DNA from: Bacteroidetes bacterium QS_8_64_10
GTDB lineage: Bacteria; Bacteroidota; Rhodothermia; Rhodothermales; Salinibacteraceae
Direction of reading: 5' to 3'
Length of the DNA: 5,360 nt
Assembly: GCA_003022505.1 (NCBI GenBank)
Contig: PXTQ01000073.1
Location: 1-5,360, forward strand
Both the position numbers and the translations under genes were made by a program. Below the pieces are notes generated by a model. The model was not told the origin of the DNA. It did not search any database and saw nothing but the letters and a program-made list of their open reading frames with translations. This document shows, one piece after another, positions 1-5,360 of this stretch (positions within the stretch are counted from its first letter, which is position 1; the number at the start of each line of letters is the position of its first letter).

Positions 1-773
1 CCCGGAATGGGCACGACGGCGGGCGAGCGCGCCATGAGCCAGGCCAGAACGAGCCGTTGCGGCGAGATGTTCTTCGCCTCGGCCATCTCCGCGAGCACCT
101 CGTAGTCACCGAGGTCGTTGGCGCGGCTGCGTCCGCCCAGCGGACTGTACGGCAAGAACGCCAGCCCGTGCTCCTCGCAGTAATCGAGCACGCCGCTTTC
201 TTCGGGGCGGCGGTGCCACGGGCTGTACTGGTTCTGCACGCTCACCACGTCCACGACAGCCCGCGCCTCCTCGATCTGCTCCACGCTGTAATTGGAGAGG
301 CCCACGTGCCGGATCATTCCGTCTTCGACGGCCGCTTGCGCCGGACCCAGCGCCTCGCGCAAAGGCACGTCGGGATCGGGGGCGTGGTGCTGCCAGAGCG
401 CGATAGGCCGCTCGCCGCCCAGCGCCTCGTAGCTCTCACGGATCGTGCGGCGCAGGCGCTCCGGGTCGCTGTCGCGGTGCCAGCGCCCGCCGGGCCGCGT
501 GAGGCCGCCCTTCGTGGCAACGGTCACGTCGCTCGCGTCGCCGTCGTAGGTGCCGAGCGCCTTCGCCACGAGCCGCTCGTTGTGGTGCATGTCGTCGGGG
601 CCGGTGCAGTAACTGTCCGCCGTGTCGATGAGCGTCACGCCGAGGTCCAGCACGCGGTGAATCACGGCGAGCGCGTCGCGCTCGTCGGGCCGACCCGCAA
701 GCGAGAGGTGCATCGCGCCGAAACCCGTTACGCTCACGTTGAGATCGGTGGGGCCGAGGGACCTTGTTTTCAT
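1..773 (-). CDS. Aldo/keto reductase, 3' end cut by window edge
   Basis: Read on the minus strand from the ATG at 773-771, the frame stays open to the window edge, giving 257 complete codons. Aldo/keto reductases are soluble TIM-barrel enzymes that reduce carbonyl groups with NAD(P)H. Seen in the sequence: an N-terminal MKTRSLGPTDLNVSVTGFGA block typical of the family; the catalytic tetrad as Asp50 and Tyr55 (in IDTADSY), Lys88 (in VATKGG) and His130 (in LWQHHAPDP); the barrel motifs HVGLSNYS (156-163) and FLPYSPLGG (206-214); and the beginning of the cofactor-binding segment, VVPIPG, at the cut end. Members are usually about 290-330 residues, so roughly 35-70 residues should lie to the left. 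The start is chosen because residue 1 aligns with the usual family start; no Shine-Dalgarno is visible upstream. The frame is open further upstream but shows no family similarity there. The substrate cannot be predicted. It is divergent from everything else in the window and probably unrelated to beta-oxidation. Confidence 0.93.
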   Translation of the reverse strand, partial: MKTRSLGPTDLNVSVTGFGAMHLSLAGRPDERDALAVIHRVLDLGVTLIDTADSYCTGPDDMHHNERLVAKALGTYDGDASDVTVATKGGLTRPGGRWHRDSDPERLRRTIRESYEALGGERPIALWQHHAPDPDVPLREALGPAQAAVEDGMIRHVGLSNYSVEQIEEARAVVDVVSVQNQYSPWHRRPEESGVLDYCEEHGLAFLPYSPLGGRSRANDLGDYEVLAEMAEAKNISPQRLVLAWLMARSPAVVPIP

Positions 774-882
774 AACCGTTCGTACGCGGTTTACGTGATC
801 GAACTGACTTGACTGGTTTCGCCAAACGTAAGGCTCTGCTGTTTGTTGCCGGGGCTGCATGTGAGTAGAAGAATGGATGGGC

Positions 883-888
883 GGAGGT
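883..888 (+). promoter_or_regulatory. Shine-Dalgarno-like GGAGGT before the relic gene
   Basis: GGAGGT ends seven bases before the ATG at 896. That spacing supports 896 as the original start of the four-helix-bundle relic. The intact genes in the window lack such a site. Confidence 0.5.
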
Positions 889-895
889 GTGGAAG

Positions 896-1128
896 ATGGG
901 AACTATACGAGACTTCGAGGATTTGCGCGCTTATCAAAGCGGGTACGACTGCGCGATGCGCATCTTCGAGTTGTCCAAGAGTTGGCCGAAGATAGAACGA
1001 TCCGAAGCGAATACCGCAAGGTTCGCGGCGGGTTGGTTAAGATGATGGCATCGCCTGCCAAGTGGTGCGGTCCTTCCACGCTCCGCGAGCCTGACATTAG
1101 CTACGACGTCGATCACGATCTTTCCTAA
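896..1128 (+). pseudogene. Broken four-helix-bundle (23S rRNA IVS/S23-type) protein gene
   Basis: Two pieces of one protein family lie in different frames. From the ATG at 896, frame 2 reads MGTIRDFEDLRAYQSGYDCA and continues MRIFELSKSWPKIERS. This matches the first helix and loop of small four-helix-bundle proteins (typical opening: M..I..FEDL.A.Q.A......IYELTK.FPKEER). That frame stops at 1043-1045 after 49 codons, the last dozen or so unlike the family. From about 1006, frame 1 reads SEYRKVRGGLVKMMASPAKW and continues through CGPSTLRE to a stop at 1126-1128, resembling the C-terminal helix and tail of the same family (pattern: Y..V.G.LVKMM..P.KW). About 36 plus 40 residues survive of a protein usually near 120-130. 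The central helices, with the usual QIRRSS..V..NIAE signature, are absent. I infer an internal deletion near 998-1010 that also shifted frame. Intact relatives are encoded inside 23S rRNA intervening sequences or as free-standing genes, with poorly known function. The family assignment is from memory of sequence patterns and was not searched. Confidence 0.6.
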
Positions 1129-1218
1129 CTGAACCTGCCTCCCCTCTTCCTTTTCTCCATTCATCCCCTCCCCCGTTCGTAACAACTCGCAAACGCGCCA
1201 ATCCACAAACGCACCGCT

Positions 1219-2529
1219 ATGCCCGACGACCTCCCGCCCGAACGTACGCCCGTCTTCGTAGACGGCTGCCGCATCCCGTTTTTGCGCTCCGGCACCGGCT
1301 ACGTGGACCTGAAGTCCTACGACCTGGGCCGCATGGCGCTCAAAGGCTTGCTCGTGCGCACCGGCCTCCCGCCGGAAGAGGCCGACCGCGTGGTGATGGG
1401 CACCGTCGTGCAGAACGTGCAGACGAGCAACGTGGCGCGCGAGGCGGCCCTCGGCGCGGGCTTCCCGACGTCGGTGCCCGCCTTCACGGTCACGATGGCC
1501 TGCATCTCGTCGAATCAGGCGCTCGCCTCCGCCGCCGACCTCATCCGCACCGGGCAGGCCGGGGCGGTCGTAGCAAGCGGCACCGAGAGCCTGTCCGACA
1601 TTCCCGTTCAGTTCAAAAAGAAGATCCGCAAGAAGCTGTTCGAGGCCCGCAAGTACAGCTCGCCGGGTGAGTACGTGAAGCTGCTTCGCGACCTCCGGCC
1701 TTCGGATCTGGTGCCCGAAATCCCGTCGATTTCGGAATACTCGACGGGCGAGACGATGGGCGAGAGCGCCGACAAGCTGGCCGCCAAGTTCGACGTCTCG
1801 CGCGAGGCGCAGGATGAGTACGCGCTCCGCTCGCACGAGAAGGCCGTGGAGGCGCGCGAGGCCGGGCACCTGCAAGACGAGATCGTACCGGCGGCCTCTC
1901 CGCCCGACTTCGGCCCGATCACGGAGGACAACGGCGTTCGTCCGGACACGAGCTTAGAAAAACTATCCAAGCTCTCGCCGTCGTTCGTCAAACCCTACGG
2001 CACCGTCACAGCGGGCAATGCCTCGTTTCTGACGGACGGCGCGTCGGCGTCGCTGGTTACGTCGGAGGCGAAGGCAAACGAGTTGGACCTGAAGCCGCAG
2101 GCGGTCGTGCGCGACTATACGTTCGTGGCGCAGAATCCGAAGGAGGAGTTGCTGCTGGGGCCGGCCTACGCCATGCCGCAGATCATGAGCCGGGCCGGAC
2201 TTTCGTTTGCCGACATCGACGTGATCGAGCTGCACGAGGCGTTCGCCGGGCAGGTGCTGGCGGTGCTCCGCGCGCTGGAGGACTCGACCTTCCGCAGCGA
2301 GAAGCTGAACGGCACCGCGCCCTCGGACGAGCTTCCGATGGGAAAATTAAACAGTTGGGGCGGCTCGCTCTCGCTGGGCCATCCGTTCGGGGCGACGGGC
2401 GTGCGCCTCGTGACGACCGCTGCGCACCGCCTCCGCGCCGAGGACGCGCGGTTTGCGCTCGTCGCGGCGTGCGCCGCCGGCGGGCAGGGCCACGCGATGC
2501 TTTTGGAGCGGCACGAGGGGGCTTCGTAG
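1219..2529 (+). CDS. fadI: 3-ketoacyl-CoA thiolase, FadI-like (trifunctional beta subunit)
   Basis: The 436-residue protein catalyses the last step of fatty-acid beta-oxidation, thiolytic cleavage of 3-ketoacyl-CoA to acetyl-CoA and a shortened acyl-CoA (acetyl-CoA C-acyltransferase), in the cytoplasm or on the inner membrane face. Visible thiolase features: nucleophilic Cys95 in VTMACISSNQA; His339 in ELHEAFAGQ; Asn378 and His388 in the NSWGGSLSLGHPFGATG block; and the second active-site cysteine, Cys418, in AACAAGGQG. The length equals that of E. coli FadI as I recall it. The segment EYSTGETMGESADKLA (173-188) and the basic stretch at 133-160 (KKKIRKKL and following) correspond to the FadI/mitochondrial trifunctional beta loop associated with membrane or partner contact. 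The start ATG at 1219 is the first in frame before the conserved VFVDGCRIPF strand. No Shine-Dalgarno is seen; a pyrimidine-rich stretch lies at 1138-1158. It is the probable partner of the FadJ-like protein encoded 287 bases downstream. Acetyl-CoA acetyltransferase is less likely given this loop and the neighbour. Confidence 0.93.
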   Translation: MPDDLPPERTPVFVDGCRIPFLRSGTGYVDLKSYDLGRMALKGLLVRTGLPPEEADRVVMGTVVQNVQTSNVAREAALGAGFPTSVPAFTVTMACISSNQALASAADLIRTGQAGAVVASGTESLSDIPVQFKKKIRKKLFEARKYSSPGEYVKLLRDLRPSDLVPEIPSISEYSTGETMGESADKLAAKFDVSREAQDEYALRSHEKAVEAREAGHLQDEIVPAASPPDFGPITEDNGVRPDTSLEKLSKLSPSFVKPYGTVTAGNASFLTDGASASLVTSEAKANELDLKPQAVVRDYTFVAQNPKEELLLGPAYAMPQIMSRAGLSFADIDVIELHEAFAGQVLAVLRALEDSTFRSEKLNGTAPSDELPMGKLNSWGGSLSLGHPFGATGVRLVTTAAHRLRAEDARFALVAACAAGGQGHAMLLERHEGAS

Positions 2530-2664
2530 CTTGAGGCGCGGTCTTCCCGATGCGTTCCCGATTCCCTTTGCGAGCGTGTTGCGTGAGGTTTGCTGTCATC
2601 CCACGACCTCTTTTTCATTTGACTGCTCCGCCATTTTCAGCGCTGATACGGTCGCAAGTCGCAC

Positions 2665-2721
2665 GTCGGCATGTCCTTTCAAGTCTTTCAGGCTCGACCT
2701 TCGACGCGCGGACGTGCTGAC
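2665..2721. repeat. Imperfect inverted repeat, potential 12-bp hairpin
   Basis: The left arm GTCGGCATGTCC (2665-2676) and the right arm GGACGTGCTGAC (2710-2721) are complementary at all 12 positions as RNA if two G-U wobbles are allowed (2668/2718 and 2672/2714), leaving a 33-base loop. A second perfect 10-bp pairing is possible between 2658-2667 and 2746-2755; it overlaps the first by three bases at 2665-2667. No T-tract follows, so it is not a classical intrinsic terminator. It could be an mRNA fold between the two cistrons, a protein-binding site or chance; its function is unknown. Confidence 0.45.
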
Positions 2722-2747
2722 CCGATGGACTCGACCGGCTTTATAGA
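2717..2747 (+). promoter_or_regulatory. Weak promoter-like sequence upstream of fadJ
   Basis: CTGACC at 2717-2722 and TATAGA at 2742-2747 each match four of six bases of the sigma-70 consensus, with a 19-base spacer, longer than ideal. If used, transcription would begin near 2753-2755, some 60 bases before the FadJ start. It would give FadJ its own promoter. The host's own consensus is unknown, so this is only a candidate. Confidence 0.2.
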
Positions 2748-2816
2748 CGTGCGACCTTCCGATCTTCGCCCAAACACGAAAACGCGCTAACCCGCAACGC
2801 CTCAACGCCCAGACGC

Positions 2817-4988
2817 ATGAAAAACGACTACCTCGAACTCGAATACACAGGCGACGACCTCGCCATCCTCTGGCTCGACCAGAAAGATCGCCCCGTCAAC
2901 ACGATTTCGTCCGAGGCGCTGGACGCCTACGACAAGGCGTTCGACGCCATCGCCGACAGCAACGCGCGAGCGGTCGTCATTGCCAGCCGCAAAGAAGACA
3001 GCTTCGTGGCGGGGGCGGACGTAAAGGCGCTTCAGACGATGGAGAAGCCGCACGAGACCGAGCAGTTGAGCCGTAAGGGGCACGGCGTGCTGCGGCGCGT
3101 TCGGCGGACGGACCTACCCATCGTGGCGGCGATCCACGGGCCGGCGCTGGGCGGCGGGTTGGAGCTGGCCCTCGCCGCCGACTACCGCATCGCCACCGAC
3201 GAGGACCCGACGCGCATGGCGCTGCCGGAGGTCAACCTCGGTCTCGTGCCCGGCGGCGGCGGCACGCAGTTCCTGCCGCGCCTCGTGGGGCTTCAGCAGG
3301 CCCTCCCGATGCTGCTGACGGGCAAAAGCACGTACCCGTCGAAGGCCGAGCGCATCGGGCTGGTAGACGTGCTCACGCACCGCGACGGGCTGCTGCACGC
3401 GGCAAAAGAGGCCGCCCGCGAACTGGCCAACGGCGAGATCGAACTGGACCGAGGGCCGAAGAGGGTGAGCGAACGCCTGCTGGAAAGCAACACGGTGAGC
3501 CGCCGCCTCATTTACAACCGCGCCGAGAGTCGCGTATTCAACGACACGAAGGGCAACTACCCCGCACCGTTTCGCATCCTGAGATGCGTGCGCACCGGTC
3601 TGGAAAAGGGCCTGGAAGCGGGCTTCGAGGCGGAGGCCGAAGCGTTCGGCGAGCTGTCGGCGACAGAGGAATCGAAGCAGCTGGTCTTTTTGTTTTTCGC
3701 CAAGCAGGAAGCCGAGAAGAATCCGTTCGACGACGCCAAGGCGCGCGACGTGCGCCGGATGGGCGTGCTGGGCGGCGGGCTGATGGGCGCGGGCATCGCG
3801 CAGATCAGCGCGGAGGACGACATGGACGTGCTCCTCAAAGATCAAGACATCGAACGAGCCGCCGACGCCCGCGAGACCGTCTGGCAAAACCTGACGCGCG
3901 ACGTTGAGAAAGGCATCCACTCGCACTTCGAGCGCGACGTGATCGCCGAGCGCGTCGTGCCCGTCGCGGACTACGCGCCGTTCGGGAGCGCCGATCTCGT
4001 CATAGAGGCCGTGCCCGAAGACCTCGACATTAAACACGGCGTGCTGAAAGAATTGACTGAAGAACTGCCCGACGACGCGATCATTGCCAGCAACACCTCG
4101 GCCCTCCCCATCACCCAGATCGCCGAGCCGCTTCCCCGCCCGGAGCGCGTGCTGGGGATGCACTACTTCTCGCCGGTGCCCAGCATCCCGCTGATGGAAG
4201 TCATTCGCACCGACGCAACCTCCGAGGAGGCGCTGGCGACGGCGTGCGAGGTGGGTCTCCGGCAGGGCAAGACGCTCATCGTGGTAAACGACGGACCGGG
4301 CTTCTACACAACACGCATCCTGGCGCTCTTCATGAACGAGGCCATGCTGCTTCTGGAGGAAGGCGCAAAAATTGACCAGGTGGACGAGGCGCTGGAGCAG
4401 TTCGGCTTCCCGATGGGGCCGTACGAACTGCTGGACCTGGTGGGCCTCGACACGGCCTCGAAGATCACGGACGTCTTGAGCAAATTGTTTGAGGAGCGCA
4501 ACGTTACGACGAGCGCCGCCGCCGACAAGCTCGTCGAGCACGACCTGCTGGGGCAAAAAACCGAGCGGGGTTTCTACGAGTACGAACCGCAGGAGGGCAA
4601 GCGGCCGGAGAAGCAGGACGTGAACAAAAGCGCGTACCGCTTCTTCGGCGGGAGCGACCGCACGCGCATCAACGCCGAACTGATCCAGCAGCGCCTGGCC
4701 CTCACGATGGTCAACGAGGCGGTGCGCTGCCTCGAAGACGGCGTGCTCCGCTCGGCCCGTGACGGCGACGTGGGCGCGGTGTTCGGGCTGGGCTTCCCGC
4801 CGTTCCGAGGCGGCCCGTTCCGCCACGTTGACACGCAGGACGCCGCGACGGTCGTGATGCGCCTGGAACGCCTGAAAAAGGCCTACGGCGACCGCTTCGA
4901 GCCGGCACCGACCCTCCGCGAGCACGCCGACGAGGACACGGCGTTTTACGACGAGAGCGCGCCGCAGGCGGAGCAGGCCGCGCTCTGA
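2817..4988 (+). CDS. fadJ: FadJ-like multifunctional enoyl-CoA hydratase/3-hydroxyacyl-CoA dehydrogenase
   Basis: The 723-residue protein carries out hydration of trans-2-enoyl-CoA and NAD+-dependent oxidation of L-3-hydroxyacyl-CoA, as the alpha subunit of a trifunctional complex. Residues about 1-200 are a crotonase domain: oxyanion-hole region VAGADVKAL (64-72) and GPALGGGLELALAADYRIA (108-126), with the two catalytic glutamates at Glu116 and Glu138 (ALPEVNLGLVPGGGGTQ). Residues about 312-490 are the NAD-binding Rossmann domain: GVLGGGLMGAGIA (316-328), the likely ribose-binding Asp342, SNTSALP (425-431) with Ser428, and catalytic His449 and Glu461 in GMHYFSPVPSIPLMEVI. Two C-terminal dehydrogenase domains follow: NDGPGFYTTRILALFMNEA (491-509), and a second repeat ending in GLGFPPFRGGPFRHVD (657-672), which is FadJ/mitochondrial style. 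E. coli FadJ is about 714 residues, so the gene is full length. Oddity: Thr499 stands where the dehydrogenase usually has an active-site Asn. The start ATG at 2817 gives a normal crotonase N-terminus; no Shine-Dalgarno is seen. Confidence 0.95.
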   Translation: MKNDYLELEYTGDDLAILWLDQKDRPVNTISSEALDAYDKAFDAIADSNARAVVIASRKEDSFVAGADVKALQTMEKPHETEQLSRKGHGVLRRVRRTDLPIVAAIHGPALGGGLELALAADYRIATDEDPTRMALPEVNLGLVPGGGGTQFLPRLVGLQQALPMLLTGKSTYPSKAERIGLVDVLTHRDGLLHAAKEAARELANGEIELDRGPKRVSERLLESNTVSRRLIYNRAESRVFNDTKGNYPAPFRILRCVRTGLEKGLEAGFEAEAEAFGELSATEESKQLVFLFFAKQEAEKNPFDDAKARDVRRMGVLGGGLMGAGIAQISAEDDMDVLLKDQDIERAADARETVWQNLTRDVEKGIHSHFERDVIAERVVPVADYAPFGSADLVIEAVPEDLDIKHGVLKELTEELPDDAIIASNTSALPITQIAEPLPRPERVLGMHYFSPVPSIPLMEVIRTDATSEEALATACEVGLRQGKTLIVVNDGPGFYTTRILALFMNEAMLLLEEGAKIDQVDEALEQFGFPMGPYELLDLVGLDTASKITDVLSKLFEERNVTTSAAADKLVEHDLLGQKTERGFYEYEPQEGKRPEKQDVNKSAYRFFGGSDRTRINAELIQQRLALTMVNEAVRCLEDGVLRSARDGDVGAVFGLGFPPFRGGPFRHVDTQDAATVVMRLERLKKAYGDRFEPAPTLREHADEDTAFYDESAPQAEQAAL

Positions 4989-5013
4989 ACCTGCAACTTG
5001 CTGTAAGAGCGAG

Positions 5014-5025
5014 TCGCGTACGCGA
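5014..5025. repeat. 12-bp perfect palindrome after fadJ
   Basis: TCGCGTACGCGA reads the same on both strands and lies 26 bases past the FadJ stop. It could be a dimeric-protein binding site or part of a 3' fold. Palindromes of this length are not rare in GC-rich intergenic DNA. Confidence 0.5.
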
Positions 5026-5040
5026 GTTCAGCGAGAAGAA

Positions 5041-5057
5041 GGAGAAGCGCCTTCTCC
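5041..5057 (+). terminator. Possible transcription terminator hairpin after fadJ
   Basis: GGAGAAG (5041-5047) and CTTCTCC (5051-5057) form a perfect 7-bp stem around a 3-base CGC loop, 52 bases after the FadJ stop. No T-run follows, so intrinsic termination would be weak. It may instead protect the 3' end of the mRNA. Confidence 0.35.
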
Positions 5058-5317
5058 GAGGGTCTCGTCGCCGCCTCCATGAAAGCTTCCGGTCGCTACG
5101 TCGAGGTGAGGCGGACATCGGTATCCCTCGGATAATCGCGCGAGCCTACAGCCGAAGCATTTCTACCGGTGTTTTCAGCGTCTACGCTAAGCGGGGGCGA
5201 TCCGCCGGATCAACTCCGCTGCGTTTCCTATGTTACATAATGCAATTTCAACGTGTCAGTTGGACGACGACCACATAGTCAGGGCAAGCACGCCAACGCC
5301 TCCTTCCGATCGGGAAC

Positions 5318-5344
5318 GGGCGCGTGGGGGTGTGGGGGATGGGG
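5318..5344 (+). other. G-rich tract matching a G-quadruplex pattern
   Basis: Four runs of at least three G occur at 5318-5320, 5326-5330, 5334-5338 and 5341-5344, with loops of 5, 3 and 2 bases. This satisfies the usual G3+N1-7 pattern. A further GGG lies at 5312-5314. Whether it folds or matters is unknown. Confidence 0.45.
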
Positions 5345-5360
5345 CGTGCGGTGTGCTCGG

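Larger units (their letters stand above)
2530..2816. other. Gene-free gap between thiolase and FadJ genes
   Basis: These 287 bases carry no convincing gene. Short open frames on both strands have no recognisable family pattern. Just after the thiolase stop an 8-base direct repeat, TTCCCGAT, occurs at 2544-2551 and 2555-2562, one helical turn apart. The centre holds a long imperfect inverted repeat, listed separately. The last 60 bases before the FadJ start are AC-rich and without a Shine-Dalgarno site. The gap is long for a tightly coupled operon, so separate transcription or processing is possible. Confidence 0.6.
4989..5360. other. Gene-free 3' region
   Basis: No frame in these 372 bases gives a recognisable protein. 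A minus-strand frame from the right edge ends at a TGA near 5257-5259, but its last codons read proline-rich low complexity and then VGVLALTMWSSSN, which I do not recognise. The stretch is patchy: a palindrome and hairpin just after fadJ, several 5-7 bp inverted repeats (for example 5199-5203 with 5207-5211, and 5071-5077 with 5108-5114), an AT-rich patch near 5222-5260 and a G-rich end. It may be plain intergenic sequence or the decayed remains of a gene. Confidence 0.5.

Noticed and set aside
57..812. Long plus-strand open frame of 251 codons
   Set aside because: It is antisense to the aldo/keto reductase; its translation is rich in Arg, Val, His and Ala without family motifs, as expected for the reverse of a GC-rich gene.
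877..1128. An intact 83-residue hypothetical protein
   Set aside because: Only its last 40 or so residues look like real protein. The first part is the out-of-frame reading of the better N-terminal match that starts at 896.
896..1128. Part of a diversity-generating retroelement (Avd-like protein)
   Set aside because: Avd proteins share the four-helix-bundle fold, but no reverse transcriptase, template repeat or variable repeat is present and the gene is broken.
934..1875. Minus-strand open frame of 313 codons across the relic and thiolase start
   Set aside because: It is antisense to the thiolase N-terminal half and the relic; no recognisable domain and shadow-like composition.
2596..2805. 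Minus-strand 69-codon frame in the gap between thiolase and fadJ
   Set aside because: No recognisable motif, no Shine-Dalgarno site, and it coincides with inverted repeats that would keep both strands open by chance.
3114..4925. Very long minus-strand open frame of 603 codons
   Set aside because: It lies wholly antisense to fadJ, which has complete catalytic motifs. Its Arg/His/Val/Ala-rich translation is the usual shadow of a GC-rich gene.
5257..5360. C-terminal end of a minus-strand gene entering from the right edge
   Set aside because: The frame is open to the edge, but it is short, proline-rich at the G-tract and has no recognisable motif; it cannot be supported without sequence beyond the edge.
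1..5360. CRISPR array, tRNA, rRNA or insertion sequence
   Set aside because: No regularly spaced repeats, no cloverleaf-like or rRNA-like stretch, and no transposase motif or terminal inverted repeats were seen on either strand.

Overview
The window is GC-rich, roughly 60-65 % by eye, and looks like an ordinary bacterial chromosome segment. It holds one gene cut by the left edge, one broken small gene, and a complete pair of fatty-acid beta-oxidation genes. None of the three intact starts has a recognisable Shine-Dalgarno sequence. Together with the moderately acidic proteins and the high GC this makes a Rhodothermota/Bacteroidota-type host (Salinibacter-like lineages) a reasonable guess. That assignment is inference; no taxonomic marker gene is present.

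Layout from left to right. (1) Positions 1-773, minus strand: the first 257 residues of an aldo/keto reductase whose 3' end lies outside the window. (2) Positions 896-1128, plus strand: a relic of a small four-helix-bundle protein (23S rRNA intervening-sequence/S23 type). Its N-terminal and C-terminal parts lie in two different frames and the middle is missing. (3) Positions 1219-2529, plus strand: a 436-residue FadI-like 3-ketoacyl-CoA thiolase with all catalytic residues. (4) Positions 2530-2816: a 287-base gap with a long imperfect inverted repeat and a weak promoter-like sequence. (5) Positions 2817-4988, plus strand: a 723-residue FadJ-like multifunctional protein with enoyl-CoA hydratase and 3-hydroxyacyl-CoA dehydrogenase domains. 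(6) Positions 4989-5360: 372 bases with no supportable gene, containing a palindrome, a small terminator-like hairpin and a G-rich tract that fits a G-quadruplex pattern.

The FadI/FadJ pair forms a complete trifunctional module. FadJ hydrates trans-2-enoyl-CoA and oxidises the resulting 3-hydroxyacyl-CoA with NAD+. FadI cleaves the 3-ketoacyl-CoA to acetyl-CoA and a shortened acyl-CoA. Gene order (thiolase first) and sequence style match fadIJ rather than fadBA. The acyl-CoA dehydrogenase and acyl-CoA ligase needed for a full cycle are not in the window. The aldo/keto reductase is divergently oriented and has no evident link to the pair.

I found no evidence of a novel defence, mobile or regulatory system. 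The items most worth a second look are the deleted four-helix-bundle relic, the structured gap before fadJ, and the Asn-to-Thr change at a usual catalytic position of the dehydrogenase domain.
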